A stretch of 10,009 nt of DNA from Eubacteriales bacterium. GTDB lineage: Bacteria > Bacillota_A > Clostridia > Lachnospirales > Lachnospiraceae. The notes beneath the pieces were generated by a model. It did not search any database. It was not told where the DNA came from and saw only the letters and a list, made by a program, of their open reading frames with translations. The stretch is taken from positions 1 through 10,009 of the forward strand of contig JAUNAE010000115.1 in NCBI GenBank assembly GCA_030527765.1, given 5' to 3'. Made by a program: the position numbers and the translations under genes. Below, one piece after another: positions 6,252 through 10,009 of this stretch (positions are counted from its first letter, which is position 1; each line of letters starts with the position of its first letter).

Positions 6252-6305
6252 AAAAAAGATGGTTTCTACACGGCAAAGTTGCTGTGAGAGAAACCTTCTT
6301 TTTTT
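6252..6305 (+). terminator. Long intrinsic terminator after the FIST gene
   Basis: An A-run and GA (6252-6259) pair with TC and a T-run (6297-6305). GGTTTCT (6261-6267) pairs with AGAAACC (6289-6295) after one T-T mismatch. The apex CACGGCAA (6269-6276) pairs with TTGCTGTG (6279-6286) with one G-U pair. The seven-T tail (6299-6305) makes this a convincing terminator. Confidence 0.85.
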
Positions 6306-6310
6306 ACTGG

Positions 6311-6339
6311 TTGTGTTTGAGATTTGTTTCTCGTATAAT
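6311..6339 (+). promoter_or_regulatory. Sigma-A-type promoter for the membrane protein-SGNH unit
   Basis: A perfect TATAAT at 6334-6339 lies exactly 17 bp after TTGTGT at 6311-6316 (-35, 3 of 6 to consensus). It sits directly after the previous terminator and before the next gene. Transcription would start near 6346. Confidence 0.75.
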
Positions 6340-6407
6340 GAGGCTATCTCAGTTAAGAAATGGTAACTATGAAGGAACTGAATAGTTACGAAGAGAGGAT
6401 GATATTA

Positions 6408-6740
6408 GTGGAAACAATGGAACGGGATTTTGCCCGTAAGGAACAGTTGGAAAAAGAGTCTCTTCGATATGGCAATCTAAATGCAAGAGCTGATCTCTGG
6501 ATGCGAATTTTCCGGGGAGGGATGGTCTTCTCAGCAGGTCTTGTGATGTACGCATTTATTTTTACTCTGATGTCTCATGCAGTGTATGCGGTACTGGCAG
6601 TTGGTGTGCTGCTGATTTTGCTGTTTGGCATTCTTGAACGGATTTCCGCAAAAAGAGCCAAGAACTTCCGAAAGAAAAAAGCGGAGATCAGAGAAGAGTA
6701 CACAGAGATTTGCGACCGCATCGACAGAGTGAATAGCTGA
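6408..6740 (+). CDS. Small membrane protein with two predicted helices, unknown function
   Basis: I do not recognise this family. With the GTG at 6408 the product has 110 residues. The N-terminus is charged and probably helical (residues 1-30, MERDFARKEQLEKE...). Two hydrophobic segments follow (about 37-54 and 57-77) with a very short turn, then a strongly basic, helical tail (RISAKRAKNFRKKKAE) that should face the cytoplasm. GTG 6408 is chosen because GAGAGGA (6393-6399) lies about 8 nt upstream. ATG 6369 or 6360 would add 13 or 16 residues but has poor binding sites. The gene is first in a transcript with the secreted SGNH hydrolase, 25 nt apart, so the two may act together at the envelope, but nothing in the sequence proves that. 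Confidence 0.7.
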   Translation: METMERDFARKEQLEKESLRYGNLNARADLWMRIFRGGMVFSAGLVMYAFIFTLMSHAVYAVLAVGVLLILLFGILERISAKRAKNFRKKKAEIREEYTEICDRIDRVNS

Positions 6741-6765
6741 TAAAACAACAACGATTGGAGAGTTT

Positions 6766-7998
6766 ATGACACAAAAGATAAAAAACATGAGAAAGATGTT
6801 TGCGGCATTCTTTTTCATGGTTGTTTTGACCTGTAGTCTGATTGTCCGTGCGGAGGCGGCAGATAACCGTAGTACACAGACGATTACGGCGTCAAACATT
6901 ACGTTATATGTGAACAGCAAAACAACCCTTAAAGTTTCTTCTCGTACAAGTCGAACCTATGTGTCCAGAAATACAGGGGTGGCCACAGTTTCGTCTGCAG
7001 GAGTTGTGACCGGCAAAAAAGTCGGCACGACTTATATTACCATTAAGGCGAAAGGAACGACGAAGTACAAAGAAGCTTCAAAGACAATTAAGGTTACGGT
7101 AAAAGCAACTCCGAACTACGTGACGTTGTACAATTACACCGGTTCCAAAGTTCTGAAAACAGTGAAGGTGGGAGCGAGCAAGGCGGTAGTTCTTCCGTCC
7201 ATTCCCAATCCTTATGGTTATACCTTCGTTGGCTGGGCAAAAAGTCCGCAGCCATTCGTTACAGATTCAAAGCCAATCAATACCTGGAGTTCCGGTGCTA
7301 CTATTACAGGAATTAACGGAAATCTCAAGCTCTATGCTGTGTTGAGCAAAAGAGCTGAAGAAACGGATATTCCGGTATCTTCTCTTCCGAAGCTTAAGAC
7401 ATCCAAATACAGTCACCTGATTTTTGTCGGAGATTCCCGTACAGAACATATGCGTCTCCTGTTTTCACGTCTGGATTATGATACAAGCAATCTGTCCTTT
7501 ATCACGCGTCCGGGCGGCGGACTGGACTGGCTTCGGGCAAGTGGTTATTATCGCCTTCTGGACAGCATTCAGGAGCATTCAGGAGCAGACAAACCGATTG
7601 CGGTTGTATTCAATTTCGGAGTGAATGATATGCCTAAGCTGTCTACTTATGTGGGATATATGAAGCAGATTGCACCGACTCTTCAGCGTATGAACTGTCA
7701 GCTGTTTTATATGTCGGTGAATCCTTACAATTGTGCACAGATTCAGTATATAAATTCCATGGAGACGTACTCCAATCGTCATGATTCCGACGGAGTGACG
7801 TTTAACCGGATACTGAAAGCTCAGCTTGCAGGGGATTATCAGTTTATTGATACCTGCACATATTTGTGCCGTACAGGATATGGAATGGATCTTTTTACCG
7901 GTGGAACAAATGTGAACCGGGACGATGGACTTCATTATACCGAAAAGACTTATAAGAGGATTTTTAAGTACTGTCTTTCCTACGTGAATGGTCATTGA
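6766..7998 (+). CDS. Secreted SGNH/GDSL hydrolase with Big2-like and InlB-like repeat domains
   Basis: Predicted extracellular esterase, 410 residues. The start has TTGGAG at 6755-6760. Residues 1-32 form a signal peptide: basic MTQKIKNMRK, a hydrophobic core (11-27), and a likely cut after AEA. Residues about 38-112 resemble a bacterial Ig-like (Big2) domain (ITLYVNSKTTLKV, GVATVSSAGVVTGKKVGTTYITIKA). Residues about 118-193 resemble an InlB B-repeat (YGYTFVGWA, LKLYAVL). The C-terminal part (about 215-405) carries SGNH blocks: GDS with nucleophile Ser224, Gly in RPGGG (248-252), GVND with Asn287, and DGLH with Asp387 and His390. All four catalytic/oxyanion residues are present. Such enzymes often remove acyl groups from polysaccharide or peptidoglycan, but the substrate cannot be read here. 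There is no LPxTG or C-terminal anchor, so it is probably released or held by its Ig-like domains. Confidence 0.85.
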   Translation: MTQKIKNMRKMFAAFFFMVVLTCSLIVRAEAADNRSTQTITASNITLYVNSKTTLKVSSRTSRTYVSRNTGVATVSSAGVVTGKKVGTTYITIKAKGTTKYKEASKTIKVTVKATPNYVTLYNYTGSKVLKTVKVGASKAVVLPSIPNPYGYTFVGWAKSPQPFVTDSKPINTWSSGATITGINGNLKLYAVLSKRAEETDIPVSSLPKLKTSKYSHLIFVGDSRTEHMRLLFSRLDYDTSNLSFITRPGGGLDWLRASGYYRLLDSIQEHSGADKPIAVVFNFGVNDMPKLSTYVGYMKQIAPTLQRMNCQLFYMSVNPYNCAQIQYINSMETYSNRHDSDGVTFNRILKAQLAGDYQFIDTCTYLCRTGYGMDLFTGGTNVNRDDGLHYTEKTYKRIFKYCLSYVNGH

Positions 7999-8038
7999 GA
8001 AAACTGATCGAAATCAAGTAAATATTGAAGTGAAAAAC

Positions 8039-8082
8039 AAAAGACGAAGGAGTCTCTGAATTGAGACCTCTTCGTCTTTTTT
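8039..8082. terminator. Bidirectional terminator between convergent genes
   Basis: AAAAGACGAAG (8039-8049) pairs with CTTCGTCTTTT (8070-8080), and GTCTC (8052-8056) with GAGAC (8063-8067), around a 6-nt loop. A T-run follows on the plus strand (8077-8082). On the minus strand the A-rich flank gives a TTTTGTTTTT tail. It serves both the SGNH gene and the oppositely oriented ABC gene, whose stop lies 4 nt away. Confidence 0.85.
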
Positions 8083-8085
8083 GGT

Positions 8086-9813
8086 TCAATGCATATGATA
8101 AAGTTTTTCGTATATGCCGCCCCGGGCAAGCAGTTCCTCATGGGTACCGCTCTCGGCGATTCCGTCTTCGGTCAGAACAAGAATGTTTTCTGCGTTCTGA
8201 ATGGTTGTAAGACGGTGGGCGATCACGAAGGTGGTACGGTTTTTTGCGAGAGTTTCCAGAGAATCCTGAACAACTTTTTCGCTCTCATTATCCAGAGCAG
8301 AAGTTGCTTCATCAAAAATGAGAATCGGAGGATTTTTGAGGAATACCCGGGCAATGGAAAGGCGCTGTTTCTGACCGCCGGAGAGTTTAATACCTCTCTG
8401 ACCGATGTCTGTCTGATATCCATCAGGAAAAGACATGATGAATTCATGGGCGTTGGCATTCTTTGCAGCCTGAATCACTTCTTCTTCCGTTGCATTCGGT
8501 TTTCCGTAAGCAATGTTTTCGAAGATGGTACCGGCAAAGAGATAAACATCCTGCTGAACAATACCGATCTGATCGCGAAGACTCTTCAGGGTGACATCTC
8601 GAACATCCTGTCCGTCGATGCGGACAACACCGCCGGTTACATCATAGAATCTCGGAATCAGGGAACAGAGAGTTGTTTTTCCGGCACCGGAGGACCCGAC
8701 CAGAGCAACATAAGAGCCGGCGGTCACATTCAGGTTGATGTGATTCAGTACATCTGTATTGTTTTCTTTGTAGCGGAAAGAAACATTCTCAAAGGAAATA
8801 TTTCCCTGAACATCTTTGAGTTCACGGGCATTTGGGGCATCCTGAATGTCCGGTTCAATATCCATGATTTCCCTGAAACGCTCAAATCCGGTATATCCAT
8901 TCTGAAACTGTTCGGTGAAATCAACGAGAGTGCGGATTGGATCTGTGAAGACACTGATATAAAGCAGGAACGTAACCAGATCGCTGACATTGATGCCGCC
9001 CCGTGCAATCTGATAGACACCCATGAGAATGACACTTACCTGAATGAGAGTGGTGAAGGAATGGATTCCGGCCTGGAAGCTTCCCATGAAAAAGTAGCTG
9101 TCCTTTTTGGCTGCGAGGAATCCATCATTTCCTGCTTTGAATTTTTTATTTTCTACGGCTTCATTGGCAAAAGACTTCACCACGCGGATACCGGAAAGGT
9201 TATCCTCGATCTGTCCGTTGATTTCTGCAATTTTCACTCGATTGCGCTTGAAAGCAGCACGCATTTTCTTGTTGAGAAAAATGGCGAAGCCGAACATGAA
9301 AGGAAGAATAATAAAAGCAGCAAAAGCAAGTTTTCCGTTAATATTCATGAGGATGATCAGAGCACCTGCGATTTTCAGAATGGAGAGAATGATATTCTCG
9401 GGTCCATGGTGAAGAAGCTCTGTGATATCGAACAGATCAGAAGTGATACGGCTCATAAGCTGGCCGACTTTTGCATCATCATAGAAGGTGAAGGAAAGTT
9501 TCTGCATGTGGTCGAAGATTTCGGCGCGCATATCATATTCCATTTTGGAACCCATGACATGTCCGTAATTGCCGATGAAGAAACGACTGTAACAGTCCAG
9601 AACCACAAGTAAGAGAAGAAACAGAGCAATGCAAGGCAGTTTCTTCAGAATCTCATCCGATGTGAGATAGATGAGAGTATTGGTAATATACCGCACAACC
9701 AGCGGAATAATCAGGGCGATGGCTGCGGAAATCGTAGCAAAGAACATATCCGCCCAGAAGATCTTCCGGTAAGGCTTGTAGTATTGAATCATCTTTTTGA
9801 GATTCTTACTCAT
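8086..9813 (-). CDS. ABC half-exporter (fused membrane and ATPase domains)
   Basis: Type IV (MsbA/BmrA/multidrug-like) exporter half of 575 residues, with six predicted membrane helices in about 18-300, then an ATPase domain from about 338. ATPase motifs are complete: A-loop Tyr348, Walker A GSSGAGKTT (373-381), Q-loop Gln421, signature LSGGQ (477-481), Walker B ILIFD (497-501) with catalytic Glu502, D-loop SALD (505-508) and H-loop His533. Both the signature and the catalytic Glu are intact, so it can work as a homodimer. No second half-transporter lies beside it within the window, though one could lie beyond the edge. The substrate is unknown; lipids, drugs or peptides are all possible, and there is no C39 peptidase domain. 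Start ATG 9813 is the best in frame, although the AAAGGA upstream is 13 nt away, longer than ideal. Confidence 0.92.
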   Translation of the reverse strand: MSKNLKKMIQYYKPYRKIFWADMFFATISAAIALIIPLVVRYITNTLIYLTSDEILKKLPCIALFLLLLVVLDCYSRFFIGNYGHVMGSKMEYDMRAEIFDHMQKLSFTFYDDAKVGQLMSRITSDLFDITELLHHGPENIILSILKIAGALIILMNINGKLAFAAFIILPFMFGFAIFLNKKMRAAFKRNRVKIAEINGQIEDNLSGIRVVKSFANEAVENKKFKAGNDGFLAAKKDSYFFMGSFQAGIHSFTTLIQVSVILMGVYQIARGGINVSDLVTFLLYISVFTDPIRTLVDFTEQFQNGYTGFERFREIMDIEPDIQDAPNARELKDVQGNISFENVSFRYKENNTDVLNHINLNVTAGSYVALVGSSGAGKTTLCSLIPRFYDVTGGVVRIDGQDVRDVTLKSLRDQIGIVQQDVYLFAGTIFENIAYGKPNATEEEVIQAAKNANAHEFIMSFPDGYQTDIGQRGIKLSGGQKQRLSIARVFLKNPPILIFDEATSALDNESEKVVQDSLETLAKNRTTFVIAHRLTTIQNAENILVLTEDGIAESGTHEELLARGGIYEKLYHMH

Positions 9814-9869
9814 AAGGGATTATCATTCCTTTCTTTTGCTGCACGAAGGCAGGTTGGTGTATCCTTCAC

Positions 9870-9899
9870 ATCTTAGCACAGAAGACAGATGCCGGACAA
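9870..9899 (-). promoter_or_regulatory. Candidate promoter for the ABC exporter
   Basis: Read on the minus strand, TTGTCC (-35, at 9899-9894) is followed after 18 bp by TAAGAT (-10, at 9875-9870), with TGC just before it (extended -10). The start of transcription would be near 9863, giving a leader of about 50 nt. The rest of 9900-10009 shows no supported gene. Confidence 0.45.
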
Positions 9900-10009
9900 G
9901 AGAAGCTTTGAGAAATGGGTACAGTTTATACGGAGAGTTTGAACTTTGGATTGACCTGGATGGAGGAAAGAGGAAATCAAGTCATAAGCGAGAGTCTTGG
10001 AATTTGACC

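Noticed and set aside
8089..9612. A 507-codon open frame on the plus strand opposite the ABC exporter
   Set aside because: It overlaps a transporter gene with complete ATPase motifs, and its translation shows no family features.
9908..10009. Possible 5' end of a plus-strand gene at the right edge (open frame from TTG 9908), or a 30-codon ORF at 9915-10007
   Set aside because: There is no ATG or good ribosome binding site for the first, both are very short, and the translations are not recognisable. More flanking sequence would decide.

Overview
The window looks like a piece of a low-to-moderate GC Firmicutes chromosome, most likely an acetogenic Lachnospiraceae such as Blautia or a relative. 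The main reason is an rnfC2-metV-metF cluster, the gene set described for the NADH-dependent methylene-tetrahydrofolate reductase of acetogens such as Acetobacterium woodii. Purine-rich ribosome binding sites and many short intrinsic terminators fit the same group. The genus call is inference; no 16S or phylogenetic marker is present.

Layout. Positions 1-72 hold the last 23 codons of an unidentified gene, followed after 1 nt by a doubtful 59-codon ORF (74-253). The methylene-THF reductase cluster follows: rnfC2 (370-2340, probable TTG start), metV (2342-2956) and metF (3194-4075), closed by a strong terminator at 4099-4132. RnfC2 carries its own N-terminal MetV-like iron-sulfur domain ahead of an RnfC-type NADH-oxidising module, so the complex would have two MetV-type units. 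Between metV and metF lies a roughly 200-bp palindromic, MITE-like block (2960-3157), with near-perfect 10-nt terminal inverted repeats enclosing three hairpins.

Next comes nfo (4224-5087, endonuclease IV). It is preceded by a second terminator-like hairpin that leaves no room for a promoter between the hairpin and the start codon. A short FIST-type protein gene (5350-6213) follows, with terminators on both sides. A strong sigma-A-type promoter at 6311-6339 then drives a two-gene unit: a small two-helix membrane protein (about 6408-6740) and a secreted, multidomain SGNH hydrolase (6766-7998). A bidirectional terminator (8039-8082) separates this unit from a convergent ABC half-exporter gene on the minus strand (9813-8086), whose likely promoter lies at 9870-9899.

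Functionally, the cluster supplies 5-methyl-THF for the methyl branch of the Wood-Ljungdahl pathway and/or for methionine synthesis. NADH is oxidised at RnfC2, electrons pass through iron-sulfur clusters of RnfC2/MetV, and MetF reduces methylene-THF. The other genes are independent units: DNA base-damage repair, a probable small-ligand-binding FIST protein, cell-envelope or extracellular esterase activity, and export of an unknown substrate. I found no CRISPR array, tRNA, rRNA or transposase gene. The least explained material is non-coding: the metV-metF palindromic block, its possible partial copy in the rnfC2 leader, and the duplicated terminator in front of nfo.
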